Assembly (NCBI RefSeq): GCF_039530945.1
Contig: NZ_BAAAPC010000010.1
Span: 62,001 to 126,000, forward strand
Reading direction: 5' to 3'
Origin: Nocardiopsis_C rhodophaea
GTDB lineage: Bacteria > Actinomycetota > Actinomycetes > Streptosporangiales > Streptosporangiaceae
Length of the DNA stretch: 64,000 nt
In this document: one piece after another, positions 37,545 to 46,361 of the stretch
Layout of the letters: each line of letters starts with the position of its first letter
Position numbering within the stretch: the stretch's first letter is position 1
The notes under the pieces: generated by a model
Database searches by the model: none
Seen by the model: the letters and a program-made list of their open reading frames with translations, nothing else
What the model was told of the DNA's origin: nothing
Position numbers and translations under genes: made by a program

Positions 37545-38282
37545 TCAGCCGCCGTTCGTCCGCGGGTTAAGGCGGGAGTGCAGCTGGTACCGGTCGGCCC
37601 GGTAGGTGGAGGTCGCCAGCTCGACGCAGGCGCCGTTGCTGAAGCTGCGGCGCTGCATGGACAGCACCGGACTGCCGTGCGCGAGCCCGAGGAGCCGGGC
37701 GTCCGCGGCGTCGCAGATCCCGGCCTCGATGGTCTGCTCGCCTGAGTCGAGGAGGAGGCCGAACTCCTGTTCGAGGATCTCGTACAGCGAGCGCCCGGAC
37801 AGCGAGTAGGAGTCGAGGTTCGGGGCGATGGAGACGGGGATGTTGGACCGCTCGACCGCCATGGGTTCATCGTCGGCGGTGCGGAGCCGCTCGATGTGGT
37901 GGACGGGCGCCCCCGCCTCGATGTCCATCATGCGCGCGACGTGCCCGCTGGCGGGCACGATCCGGCGGACGAGGTCGCGGGCGCCCGGCCGGTAGCCGCG
38001 CGCCAGCATGTCCTGCGTGAAGGACGCCAGGGCGAGGGGCATCTCGATCTTGGGTCGCGCGACGAATGTGCCCTTCCCGGGGACCCGGTACAGCTTGCCC
38101 TCGGAGACGAGCAGGTCGATCGTCTGCCGAACCGTCATGCGGGACAGTTCGTAGCGCGCCCCGAGTTCCCGTTCGGAGGGGACAGGGTCGTCCACCGAGA
38201 GGCCCGCCTCAACGATCCAGTCGAGCAGAAGGTCCCGCAGCTGGACGTATTTCGGGACGGGGCTCGCGGGGTCGATCGCCAT
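37545..38282 (-). CDS. GntR/HutC family regulator, DasR-like
   Basis: 245 residues; ATG 38282 (MAIDPASPVPKYVQLRDLLLDWI). N-terminal winged HTH (~8-75): VPSERELGARYELSRMTVRQ and GKLYRVPGKGTFVARPKI. The C-terminal UTRA effector domain includes SFTQDMLARGYRPG, VHHIERLRTADDEPMAVE and ELATSTYRADRYQLHSRL. In Streptomyces DasR represses GlcNAc uptake and chitin genes and is released by glucosamine-6-phosphate; the gene position between EIIC and the SIS/EIIB genes, with dre-like sites on both sides, supports the same role here. Confidence 0.88.
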   Translation of the reverse strand: MAIDPASPVPKYVQLRDLLLDWIVEAGLSVDDPVPSERELGARYELSRMTVRQTIDLLVSEGKLYRVPGKGTFVARPKIEMPLALASFTQDMLARGYRPGARDLVRRIVPASGHVARMMDIEAGAPVHHIERLRTADDEPMAVERSNIPVSIAPNLDSYSLSGRSLYEILEQEFGLLLDSGEQTIEAGICDAADARLLGLAHGSPVLSMQRRSFSNGACVELATSTYRADRYQLHSRLNPRTNGG

Positions 38283-38322
38283 GAGTGTGGGTGCCTGTTC
38301 GGTCGTGTGACATTCTGGTATG

Positions 38323-38350
38323 ACTGGTATAGGCCGGACTAGACCACAGT
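38323..38350. promoter_or_regulatory. Pair of dre-like sites between the regulator and the SIS gene
   Basis: ACTGGTATAGGCC at 38323-38335 and CGGACTAGACCACAGT at 38335-38350 each resemble ACTGGTCTAGACCACT; together they make an imperfect double operator in the divergent promoter region. Confidence 0.6.
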
Positions 38351-38470
38351 GTGGTCGCATGTGTCAATATAGACGACGTGCACACGGCTTAACACCCTTC
38401 AAGCCTGTATATGTGCTGCTCAGTGCCTTTTCCGACCCCCCAGGCGCGCGGCACAGCTGGTGGACCGACG

Positions 38471-39529
38471 ATGGGACGTAGTCAGATGACGACCACAACG
38501 AGCGTCATGCGCTCGGAGATCGTGCAGCAACCCGAGGCGTTGCGCACCACCCTCGACGCACTGCTGCCCATGGCCGCGGAGGTCGAACGCCTCGGCCGCG
38601 AGACCCGGCAGGTGCTGTTCATCGCTCGCGGATCCTCCGACAACGCGGCCGTCTACGGCAGCTACCTGCTCCAGGCGCACGGTGGGCGCCTCGCCACCCT
38701 GGCGTCGCCGTCCATCGCCACCACCTACAACGCCAAGATCGACCTGTCCGGTGTGCTGGCCGTCGCTATCTCGCAGTCGGGGCGGACCGAGGAGATCGTC
38801 GACACCATGAGCTGGGCCGCGGAGTGCGGCGCGCGCACCGTCGGCATCACCAACGGCCAGGGCTCCCCTCTCACCGAGGTCGCCGACGTCGCCCTGGTCA
38901 CCCGGGCCGGAGACGAGCTCGCCGTTCCCGCGACGAAGACCTACACCACCCAGCTCGCCGCGCTCGCCGTCCTCGCCCTGGGCCTGGGCGCCGACCTCGA
39001 CCCCGGCCTACTACGGAGTGTCCCCGACACTATCGACGAGGTCCTCGCCCAGCCGACCGACCAGCTCGACGCGATCGTCGAGCGCCTCGTCGGCGTGCAG
39101 GGCGCGGTGATCTCCGGGCGCGGGATGGCGTTCTCCACGGCACTGGAGTCCGCCCTCAAGCTCAAGGAGGCCTGCTACCTGCACGCGATGGGCCTGTCCT
39201 ACGCTGACCTGCTGCACGGGCCGATCGCCGTGGTCGACCGCGACACCCCCGCGATCCTGGTCGCCGCGAACTCCGGACCCACCCTGCCCGGTACCGTTGC
39301 CCTGGCCGAACGTGTCGTGTCGGCGGGCGCCCCCGCCTACGGGATCGGCGGCGGTACCTCCCTCGCCGGCGCGTGCGACCTCTCCGTGCCGATGCCGGAG
39401 GTGCCGGAGTGGCTGGCACCGATCAGCCTCATCGTGCCCGCCCAGCAGATCACCGAGAGGCTCGCGCGCAGGCTCGGCTATAACCCCGACGCACCCCGCG
39501 GCCTGGGCAAGGTCACCCAGACGTCCTAG
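38471..39529 (+). CDS. SIS-domain protein, probable glucosamine-6-phosphate deaminase (NagB-II type)
   Basis: 352 residues from ATG 38471 (GGTGGA 6 nt upstream); ATG 38486 is an alternative. Two SIS sugar-isomerase domains: N-terminal ARGSSDNAAVYGSYLLQ, SQSGRTEEIVDTM, TKTYTTQLAAL; C-terminal SGRGMAFSTALESALKLKEACYLHA and LLHGPIAVVDRDTPAIL. This is the isomerase half of GlmS without a glutaminase domain, as in NagB-II/AgaS enzymes. With PTS genes on both sides it most likely deaminates GlcN-6-P to fructose-6-P and ammonia. No nagA deacetylase is present in the window. Confidence 0.85.
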   Translation: MGRSQMTTTTSVMRSEIVQQPEALRTTLDALLPMAAEVERLGRETRQVLFIARGSSDNAAVYGSYLLQAHGGRLATLASPSIATTYNAKIDLSGVLAVAISQSGRTEEIVDTMSWAAECGARTVGITNGQGSPLTEVADVALVTRAGDELAVPATKTYTTQLAALAVLALGLGADLDPGLLRSVPDTIDEVLAQPTDQLDAIVERLVGVQGAVISGRGMAFSTALESALKLKEACYLHAMGLSYADLLHGPIAVVDRDTPAILVAANSGPTLPGTVALAERVVSAGAPAYGIGGGTSLAGACDLSVPMPEVPEWLAPISLIVPAQQITERLARRLGYNPDAPRGLGKVTQTS

Positions 39530-39624
39530 GCGCGACCTGCGCGGGGACCTAAGCTCTGGGGTAATTCACCGATTCTTCTCACACGGGCCCATCCGGCCCG
39601 TCGCACCACACACGGAGGTAACAC

Positions 39625-39861
39625 ATGGCCGACAAGGCAGCCGCGATCGTTGCGGGTCTGGGCGGCTCCGACAACATCGACGACATCGAGGCGTGCATCA
39701 CGCGACTGCGCACCGAGGTCGGCGACCCCGCCAAGGTCGACGAGGCGGCGCTGAAAGCGGCGGGCGCCCATGGCGTCCTGATCTCCGGAAACGTGGTGCA
39801 GGTCGTGGTCGGCCCCGAGGCCGACGCCCTCAACGACGACATCGCCGACCTGCTTGAGTGA
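39625..39861 (+). CDS. PTS EIIB component, glucose/N-acetylglucosamine family
   Basis: 78 residues, ATG after GGAGGTAAC. The free-standing EIIB domain has the phosphorylation site IEACITRLR (Cys24) and the DEAALKAAGAHGVL and VQVVVGPEA blocks. It receives phosphate from EIIA and passes it to the sugar bound in EIIC. Equivalent to NagF of Streptomyces. First of a compact run EIIB, EIIA, HAD, HPr, EI. Confidence 0.93.
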   Translation: MADKAAAIVAGLGGSDNIDDIEACITRLRTEVGDPAKVDEAALKAAGAHGVLISGNVVQVVVGPEADALNDDIADLLE

Positions 39862-39940
39862 CATCCGCACCCGCGGGGGTGCGGCCGCCGACCCGCGCCG
39901 CACCCCCGACCACCCATCCACCATTCCTAGGAGGCAACCC

Positions 39941-40387
39941 GTGCTCAGCGTGCTCTCGCCCGTCCCGGGCGCAGCCGTGGGGCTCTCCGATGTGCCCGAC
40001 CCCGTCTTCGCACAGGGCATGGTCGGCCCCGGGGCCGCGGTCCAGCCGCTGGCCGAACCGCAGCAGGCGGTCGCGCCGATCAGCGGAAAGATCATCAAGC
40101 TGCACCCGCACGCCTTCGTCGTGGTCGACCGCGAGGGCCGGGGTGTCCTCGTCCACCTCGGCATCGACACGGTCAAGCTCGACGGCACGGGCTTCGAGAA
40201 GCTCGCCGCCGAGGGCGACGAGGTGGAGGCCGGCGCTCCGCTGATCCGCTGGGACCCGCGGGAGGTCGCCGCGCAGGGCCTGTCCGCGATCGTCCCGGTC
40301 GTCGCCCTCGACGCCGAAAGCGACGTCGTGTCCGGCGCGGCCACCGGCGACGTGGCAAAGGGCGAGCAGCTGTTCCAGTGGGCATGA
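39941..40387 (+). CDS. crr: PTS EIIA component, glucose type (Crr)
   Basis: 148 residues. GTG 39941 with AGGAGG 6 nt upstream decides the start. EIIA-Glc fold: LSPVPGAAVGLSDVPDPVFAQ, PISGKIIKLHPHAFVVV (His57) and the phosphorylation site GVLVHLGIDTVKL (His72). It takes phosphate from HPr and hands it to EIIB. The stop overlaps the HAD gene start (ATGA), so they are translated together. Confidence 0.95.
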   Translation: MLSVLSPVPGAAVGLSDVPDPVFAQGMVGPGAAVQPLAEPQQAVAPISGKIIKLHPHAFVVVDREGRGVLVHLGIDTVKLDGTGFEKLAAEGDEVEAGAPLIRWDPREVAAQGLSAIVPVVALDAESDVVSGAATGDVAKGEQLFQWA

Positions 40388-41049
40388 ACACGGGCGGCGA
40401 CCTCGATCCCCGCGGCGCGCTGTTCGACCTGGACGGCACGCTGATCAACAGCGAACCCCGCTCCCTGGCGACCTGGTCCCGGCTGCTGGACATGCACAAC
40501 GTTCCCCATGACACCGCCACCCTGCACCGGTTCATGGGGCGTCGCGGACCGGACGTGATCGCCGAGAACCCCGCGCTGTTCCCCGGAGTGACGTGGGACG
40601 TGATCCTCGCCGAGATCCAGGAGATCGGCAAGGACCCCGACCTTCCGCCCGTCGCCGAGCTTCCGCGGTCGGTGGAGTTCGTTCACCGGCTGCACGCCTG
40701 GGACGTCCCCTTCGGCCTGGTCACCTCGGCCGGACGGGATTGGGCCGAACGCGCGTTGACCATGTTGGGCATGCGTGAACTGTTCCACGGCGTGGTGGCG
40801 GCCGGTGACGTCACCACGGGCAAACCGGACCCGGAGGGATACCTCGCCGGGGCCGAGATCCTGGGCCACGCCCCCGAGCACATCGTCGTGTTCGAGGACA
40901 CCCCCGCCGGGATCGAGGCCGCGCGGCGCGCGGGAATGCGCACCGTCGGCATCACCACCACACACGAGCGCTCAGCGCTGCGGGACGCGGATCTCATCGT
41001 CGACCACCTGACCGAGGTCGACTGGCCGCACATCACCCGGCGCGCCTGA
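40384..41049 (+). CDS. HAD-family sugar phosphatase or phosphoglucomutase-like hydrolase
   Basis: 221 residues; ATG 40384 overlaps the crr stop. HAD subfamily IA: motif I LFDLDGTLIN (nucleophile Asp15, acid/base Asp17), motif II VTSAG, motif III lysine in GKPDPEGYL and motif IV VFEDTPAGIEAA. Most like the beta-phosphoglucomutase/2-deoxyglucose-6-phosphatase group. Its place inside the PTS operon, translated with EIIA, suggests it removes phosphate from excess or toxic sugar phosphates. The exact substrate cannot be read off. Confidence 0.85.
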   Translation: MNTGGDLDPRGALFDLDGTLINSEPRSLATWSRLLDMHNVPHDTATLHRFMGRRGPDVIAENPALFPGVTWDVILAEIQEIGKDPDLPPVAELPRSVEFVHRLHAWDVPFGLVTSAGRDWAERALTMLGMRELFHGVVAAGDVTTGKPDPEGYLAGAEILGHAPEHIVVFEDTPAGIEAARRAGMRTVGITTTHERSALRDADLIVDHLTEVDWPHITRRA

Positions 41050-41079
41050 GCGAGCGACACGAGACAAGAGGAGCGACCA

Positions 41080-41337
41080 GTGGCAGAACGCCGTGTCAAA
41101 GTCGAGTCCGAGGTCGGGCTGCACGCCCGCCCCGCGGCTCTGTTCGTCGAAGCGGCCTCCACGGCGAGCGGCAACGTGACCGTGAGCAAGGACGGCAGCG
41201 CGCCCGTGTCCGCCAAGAGCATCCTGGCCATCATGGGCCTCGACGTGCGCAACGGCGACGAGATCGTGATCACCGCCGATGGCGACGACGCCGATGCGCT
41301 GCTCGACCGCCTGGTCGAGATCGCCAACGCCGGCTAG
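41080..41337 (+). CDS. ptsH: PTS phosphocarrier protein HPr
   Basis: 85 residues, GTG start after AAGAGGAGCG. Phosphorylation site GLHARPA (His15) and the AKSILAIMGLDV block with Ser47, the position of the regulatory serine in Gram-positive HPr. In actinobacteria HPr is usually not a Ser-phosphorylated catabolite co-regulator. It carries phosphate from EI (next gene, 46 bp downstream) to EIIA. Confidence 0.96.
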   Translation: MAERRVKVESEVGLHARPAALFVEAASTASGNVTVSKDGSAPVSAKSILAIMGLDVRNGDEIVITADGDDADALLDRLVEIANAG

Positions 41338-41383
41338 TGGGAGCGACCAGCCGTGTGGACAGACCGGCCTTCGGGAGGATGCC

Positions 41384-43066
41384 ATGGGTGACATGCTGAG
41401 AGGCGTCGGGGTCAGCTCCGGCGTCGGGTACGCCCCGGCGCTGCGGCTGTCTCGCTCCATCCCGGATCCCCCCGCCGACGCGCGGCACAACGGGGACGCC
41501 GACGCCGAGATCCGGTGCGCCATCTCCGCGATGGAGGAGACGGCGCGGGACCTCACCGCACGCGGCGAGCGCGCGGGCGGAGCGGCGCAGGAGGTGCTCG
41601 CCGCCCAGGCGCTCATGGCGCGCGACCCCGCGCTCGCCGACGACGTCAAGCGGCGGGTCGGCGAGGGCGCCACCGCGGCGCGGGCCGTCTCCGAGGCCAT
41701 GGCCGTCTACCGGGAGATGCTCGCCAGCGCCGGCGAATACCTTGCCGCCCGTGTCGCCGACCTGGACGATGTGCGCGACCGCATCGTCTCCCGCCTACTT
41801 GGCGTCCCAGTCCCCAAAATCCCCGACTCCGACACCCCCTTCGTCCTGGTCGCGGGTGACCTCGCCCCCGCCGACACCGCCACGCTCGACCCCGAGCGCG
41901 TCGTCGCCTTCGTCACCCGCGAGGGCGGGCCGACCAGCCACACCGCCATCCTCGCCCGTTCGCTGGGGCTCCCGGCCGTCGTGGCCTGTGCGGGCGCCGA
42001 CACTATCGATGACGGCACGCGGGTGCTGGTCGACGGCTTGACCGGTGAGGTCGTGCTCGAACCGACCACCGAAACGGTGGAGGCGGCCCGCTCCACCGCC
42101 GCGGCGCGGGCGGCGGCCGCGGCCGAGAGCACCGGGCCCGGGCGCACCTCCGACGGCCACGCCGTCCCGCTGCTGGCCAACATCGGCGGGCCGCAGGACC
42201 TCCCGGCCGCGCTCGACAACGGCGCCGAGGGCGTGGGCCTGTACCGCACGGAGTTCCTGTTCCTGGACCGCGCGGACGCACCCGGCCACGAGGAACAGGT
42301 CGGCGCCTACCGTGCTGCTCTGGAGGCGTTCCCCGGCGGCAAGGTCGTGGTGCGCACCCTGGACTCCGGCGCCGACAAGCCCCTGGCGTTCCTGCCGGCC
42401 CCCGGCGCGGAGCCCAACCCTGCGCTCGGCGAACGGGGCCTGCGGATGATGCGTCGCCATCCCCGCGTGCTGGAGTCCCAGCTGGCCGCGCTGGCCGAGG
42501 CCCAGCGCGACACGGACGCGCAGCTGCACGTGATGGCACCGATGGTCACCGACGTCGAGGACGCCGAGTGGTTCGCCGCTGCCGCCGCCTCAGCGGGCAT
42601 CGAGCACGCTGGCGTCATGATCGAGGTGCCGGCCGCCGCCCTGCGCGCCCGCCACCTCGCTCGGTCCGCGGACTTCTTCAGCGTCGGCACCAACGACCTC
42701 ACCCAGTACACGTGCGCCGCCGATCGCGAGGTCGGCGGGCTCAGCCGCTTCCAGGACCCCTGGCAGCCGGCGGTGCTGGAGCTGGTCGCGGCGACCGCGA
42801 CCGCGGCACACCAGGCCGGACGGCCGTGCGGTGTGTGCGGTGAGGCCGCGGCCGACCCGGTCCTCGCGTGCGTGCTGGTCGGCCTGGGCGTGACGACGCT
42901 GTCGATGGGCGCCACCGCCCTGCCCATGGTGCGCGCCGCCCTGGCCCGCTCCTCACTGGAGCAGTGCCGGCAAGCCGCACAGGCCGCGCTGGCGGCCCGC
43001 ACGGTCGACGATGCCGTCACCAGTGCCCGCGGCCACCTCTCGGGCCTCTCTGACCTAGGGCTGTAA
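41384..43066 (+). CDS. ptsI: PTS enzyme I (phosphoenolpyruvate-protein phosphotransferase)
   Basis: 560 residues. ATG 41384 follows GGGAGGA; the frame is open further up but overlaps ptsH. It autophosphorylates with PEP at His186 in GGPTSHTAILARSLG and transfers to HPr. Other blocks: VGVSSGVGYAPALRL start, EGVGLYRTEFLFLDR, MVTDVEDAEWF, FFSVGTNDLTQYTCAADRE and the catalytic cysteine in PCGVCGEAAADP. Last gene of the operon, with a hairpin terminator 42 bp behind. Confidence 0.97.
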   Translation: MGDMLRGVGVSSGVGYAPALRLSRSIPDPPADARHNGDADAEIRCAISAMEETARDLTARGERAGGAAQEVLAAQALMARDPALADDVKRRVGEGATAARAVSEAMAVYREMLASAGEYLAARVADLDDVRDRIVSRLLGVPVPKIPDSDTPFVLVAGDLAPADTATLDPERVVAFVTREGGPTSHTAILARSLGLPAVVACAGADTIDDGTRVLVDGLTGEVVLEPTTETVEAARSTAAARAAAAAESTGPGRTSDGHAVPLLANIGGPQDLPAALDNGAEGVGLYRTEFLFLDRADAPGHEEQVGAYRAALEAFPGGKVVVRTLDSGADKPLAFLPAPGAEPNPALGERGLRMMRRHPRVLESQLAALAEAQRDTDAQLHVMAPMVTDVEDAEWFAAAAASAGIEHAGVMIEVPAAALRARHLARSADFFSVGTNDLTQYTCAADREVGGLSRFQDPWQPAVLELVAATATAAHQAGRPCGVCGEAAADPVLACVLVGLGVTTLSMGATALPMVRAALARSSLEQCRQAAQAALAARTVDDAVTSARGHLSGLSDLGL

Positions 43067-43108
43067 CGCGGGAGGGGCGCGCGAAACGCCTCGCGCCCGT
43101 CAGAAGGC

Positions 43109-43138
43109 GGGGACGCCCAGCCCGTGCAAGGCGTCCCC
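43109..43138 (+). terminator. ptsI terminator
   Basis: GGGGACGCC and GGCGTCCCC with a 12-nt loop, 42 bp after the ptsI stop. Confidence 0.6.
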
Positions 43139-43342
43139 GTCGTGCAGCCGTGCCCCGTGCCGTTCCCCGCCCTTCGCCGGACCCGCGGACCCGTTGCGGA
43201 CCCGCGCCGTCGTCCGGGAAAGGGGCAGGAAGCGCCGCCGCGGGATTATCGTGGATCGCGGTGACCCCCGCACCGTCGGTGCCGCGGCCCCCTTGGCGTC
43301 CCGGCACCCACTGCCCGCTTCTCGCCGTCCGAAAGACGAGCC

Positions 43343-45022
43343 ATGCGACTGCGCCACACCCTCGCGCCTTTGGGCGCGAGCCTGATCCTGCTGACTGCCG
43401 CCTGCAGCGGAGGTGGTGGCGGCGCGCCGGGAGAGGACCGGGAGGACGGGCCGCGGGGCGCGGGTTCGGCGGCCGAGGAGCAGCGGATCGCCGAGGACCT
43501 CCTCTCGGAAATGGAGCTGGAGGATAAGGTCGGCCAGCTGCTGGTACTCACCGCCTCCGGGACCACGCCCGAGGTCGACGCCCAGGCCATCGAGGACTTC
43601 CGCCCCGGCGGCTTCATCTACTTCCCCGAGAACCTCGAATCGGCCGAACAGATCGCCGGGCTCTCCAACGGCCTGCAGGAGCGGGCCGCCGACACCGGGG
43701 CGGGCGTCCCCCTGTTCCTCGGCATCGACCAGGAACAGGGCATGGTTGCCCGGCTCCCGATCGGCGCCCGCTTCCCCGACGCCATGGCGGTCGGCGCCAC
43801 CGGCGACGTCGAGCAGGCCCGCACGCTGGCGCGCGCCACCGCCGACGAGCTCGGCGCGCTCGGTATCAACCTCGACTACGCACCCGTCGCCGACGTGAAC
43901 TCCCAGGCCGACAACCCCGTCATCGGTATCCGCTCGTTCGGATCCGATCCCGACGCCGTGTCCGAGATGGCGGTCGCCGAGGCCGAGGAGTTCCAGGCGA
44001 GCGGCGTCGTCCCCGTGGCCAAACACTTTCCCGGGCACGGCGACACCGACGTCGACAGCCACACCGGCCTGCCCACGATCGACAAGAGCCGGGAGGAGTG
44101 GGAGAGGACCGACCTGCCGCCGTTCCGCGCGGCCGTCGACGCGGGCGTGGACGCCATGATGACCGCCCACGTCGTCATGCCGCGGCTCGACGGCTCCGGA
44201 GCGCCGGCCACCCTGTCGCCGGACATCATCGGCGGCATCCTCCGCGACGAGCTGGGCTACGACGGCGTCGTCACCACCGACGCGCTGAACATGGACGGGG
44301 TCCGCCAGGCCAATGACGACGGTGAGAACGCCGTACGTGCCATCCTGGCCGGTGCCGATCAGCTCCTGATGCCTCCGGACCCCCAGGCCGCGGTCACCGC
44401 GGTGACCGACGCCGTGGAGAAGGGCCGGATCAGCGAGAAGCGGCTGGACGAGTCGGTGCTCCGCATCCTGAAGCTCAAGGTCCGCCGCGGTGTCATCGGC
44501 GCCGAGCCGGTCGATCCCGCCGCCGCCGCGAAGGCGGTGGGATCGAAGGAGGACCAGGCCGCGGCCCGGAACCTCGCCGAGGCGTCGATGACCCTCCTCC
44601 GCAACCAGGGCGACGTCCTGCCGCTCGCCGCGGGCGCGTCGGTGTACGTGTCCGGCAAGGGGGCCGAGACGATCGGGGCGGAGCTGCGCGCGCTCGGCTA
44701 CACGCTCGCGCCCACCTTCGCCCGGGCCGACGCCACGGTCGTCGGCACGTCGGACGCCCGCCAGGACAGCGCGCAGCAGGCCATGGTGGACAACGCTTTG
44801 AGGGCGGGAAAACCGGTGGTAGTCGTCGCCCAGGGGACGCCGTATGACCTCTCCGCCTTCCCGGACGTCGACGCCTACCTCGCGACCTACTCCGGGGTCG
44901 AGGTCTCCCGCGTCGCCGCGGCCCGCACCCTGGCCGGGCAGGTCGACCCGGCGGGACGGCTCCCGGTCGACCTGCCCGGCACCGACCTGAAGGTCGGCGC
45001 CGGGCTCGGATACGAGAACTGA
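43343..45022 (+). CDS. Lipoprotein beta-N-acetylhexosaminidase, GH3 family (NagZ-like)
   Basis: 559 residues. Signal peptide with lipobox LTAAC (Cys21) followed by a Gly-rich spacer, so it is anchored outside the membrane. GH3 catalytic domain ~50-380: LGIDQEQGMVARLP, NLDYAPVADVN, KHFPGHGDTDVDSHTGLP (the His-Asp pair of the NagZ loop) and the nucleophile GVVTTDALNMDGV. A C-terminal alpha/beta-type domain (~400-555) with LRNQGDVLPL follows. It would release N-acetylglucosamine from peptidoglycan fragments or chito-oligosaccharides, whose import is the job of the PTS genes just upstream. Confidence 0.92.
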   Translation: MRLRHTLAPLGASLILLTAACSGGGGGAPGEDREDGPRGAGSAAEEQRIAEDLLSEMELEDKVGQLLVLTASGTTPEVDAQAIEDFRPGGFIYFPENLESAEQIAGLSNGLQERAADTGAGVPLFLGIDQEQGMVARLPIGARFPDAMAVGATGDVEQARTLARATADELGALGINLDYAPVADVNSQADNPVIGIRSFGSDPDAVSEMAVAEAEEFQASGVVPVAKHFPGHGDTDVDSHTGLPTIDKSREEWERTDLPPFRAAVDAGVDAMMTAHVVMPRLDGSGAPATLSPDIIGGILRDELGYDGVVTTDALNMDGVRQANDDGENAVRAILAGADQLLMPPDPQAAVTAVTDAVEKGRISEKRLDESVLRILKLKVRRGVIGAEPVDPAAAAKAVGSKEDQAAARNLAEASMTLLRNQGDVLPLAAGASVYVSGKGAETIGAELRALGYTLAPTFARADATVVGTSDARQDSAQQAMVDNALRAGKPVVVVAQGTPYDLSAFPDVDAYLATYSGVEVSRVAAARTLAGQVDPAGRLPVDLPGTDLKVGAGLGYEN

Positions 45023-45049
45023 GCCCCCGCGCCCACCGCCGCACTCCCG

Positions 45050-45113
45050 CGTTGATCTCGGCGATATCGACCGAATTTCGGCGGTTATTCGGTTGATATC
45101 GCCGAGATCAACG
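45050..45113. repeat. 64-bp palindromic repeat, copy 2 (bidirectional terminator-like)
   Basis: Same arm sequence as the copy at 16513-16576; the right arm has one change (GGTTG for GGTCG) that still pairs as G-U in RNA, and the 18-nt loop differs at two positions. It lies between convergent NagZ and acyl-CoA dehydrogenase genes. Confidence 0.85.
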
Positions 45114-45125
45114 GAGAGGGGAGCC

Positions 45126-46328
45126 CTACTCGGTGATCCTCTTGATCTCCTGGCGTGCCATGGAGCGCAGGTGGACCTCGTCGGGGCCGTCGAAAATGCG
45201 CATCGCGCGGGCGTGCGCGTACATCTGGGCGAGGGGGACGTCATCGCTCACCCCCGCGCCGCCGTGCACCTGGATGGCGCGGTCCAGGACGTCCACAGCG
45301 ACGCGCGGCGCGGCCACCTTGATCGCGGCGACCTCGGTGCGCGCCGCCTTGGTGCCGTGGTTGTCGATCAGCCACGCGGTCTTGAGAATGAGGAGCCGGG
45401 CCTGCTCGATGGCCAGCCGGGACTCGGCGATCTGCTGGCGCACCACGCCCTGGCGCGCCAGCGGCCCGCCGAACGCGACCCGCTCGGCCGCGCGGCGGAC
45501 CATCAGCTCCAGGGCTCGCTCCGCCATACCGATCGCGCGCATGCAGTGGTGGACGCGCCCGGGGCCGAGCCGCGCCTGGGCGATCGCGAACCCCTCGCCC
45601 TCACCGGCGATGAGGTTCGCGGCCGGGACGCGGACGTCGGTGAACCGGAGCTCGCAGTGCCCCTCCTGGTCCTCGTAGCCGAAGACCGGCAGCGAGCGGA
45701 CGATCTCCAGACCGGGGGTGTCGCGGGGGACCAGGATCATCGACTGCCGCCGGTGCACGGGGGCGTCCGGGTCGGTCTGTCCCATGACGATGAAGACGGC
45801 GCAGCGCGGGTCGGCCGATCCGCTGATCCACCACTTGCGTCCGTTGATCACGTACTCGTCGCCGACGCGCGTGATCGAGGTGGCGATGTTGGTGGCGTCG
45901 GAGGACGCCACATCGGGCTCGGTCATCGCGAACGCCGACCGGATGCGCCCCTCCAACAGCGGGTCGAGCCAGCGCTCGCGCTGTTCAGGGGTGCCGAACA
46001 TGTGCAGCACCTCCATGTTTCCCGTGTCGGGGGCCGAGCAGTTCAGCGCCTGCGGCGCGAGCACGGGCGAGCGGCCGGTCAGCTCGGCGAGCGGGGCGTA
46101 GTCGGTGGCGCCCAGTCCGCTGACGTCGGGGAGGAAGAGGTTCCACAGGCCGCGGCGGCGCGCTTCGGCCTTCAGCTCCTCCATCACGGGCGGGAGCGTG
46201 TGGTCGTCGCGGCCCGCCTCGGCTCGTTGGCGCTGGTAGACGGGTTCCGCCGGGTAGACGTGGGTGTCCATGAACTCGTGCAGGTTGGCCAGGCGGTCGC
46301 GCGCCGCGGGGCTGAGTTCGAAGTCCAT
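45126..46328 (-). CDS. Acyl-CoA dehydrogenase
   Basis: 400 residues. FAD-dependent alpha,beta-dehydrogenation of acyl-CoA. Family signatures: FAMTEPDVASSDATNI (flavin binding), INGRKWWISGSADPRCAVFIVMG, LGPGRVHHCMRAIGMAERALELM, the C-terminal QVHGGAGVSDDVPLAQMYAHARAMRIFDGPDEVHL. The RIFDGPDEVH ending is typical of the ACAD10/11-like group, which favours longer or branched acyl chains. Transcribed alone; a perfect TetR-type palindrome lies 20 bp upstream of its start, suggesting repression relieved by an acyl-CoA or related ligand. Confidence 0.93.
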   Translation of the reverse strand: MDFELSPAARDRLANLHEFMDTHVYPAEPVYQRQRAEAGRDDHTLPPVMEELKAEARRRGLWNLFLPDVSGLGATDYAPLAELTGRSPVLAPQALNCSAPDTGNMEVLHMFGTPEQRERWLDPLLEGRIRSAFAMTEPDVASSDATNIATSITRVGDEYVINGRKWWISGSADPRCAVFIVMGQTDPDAPVHRRQSMILVPRDTPGLEIVRSLPVFGYEDQEGHCELRFTDVRVPAANLIAGEGEGFAIAQARLGPGRVHHCMRAIGMAERALELMVRRAAERVAFGGPLARQGVVRQQIAESRLAIEQARLLILKTAWLIDNHGTKAARTEVAAIKVAAPRVAVDVLDRAIQVHGGAGVSDDVPLAQMYAHARAMRIFDGPDEVHLRSMARQEIKRITE

Positions 46329-46347
46329 GACCTGAGTATGCCACCAA

Positions 46348-46361
46348 ACCGACCGGTCGGT
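46348..46361. promoter_or_regulatory. TetR-type operator palindrome
   Basis: ACCGACCGGTCGGT, a perfect 14-bp palindrome. On the minus strand CATACT lies 6 nt before the ATG at 46328, a possible leaderless -10, and the operator sits just upstream of it, in the -10/-35 space. Confidence 0.65.
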
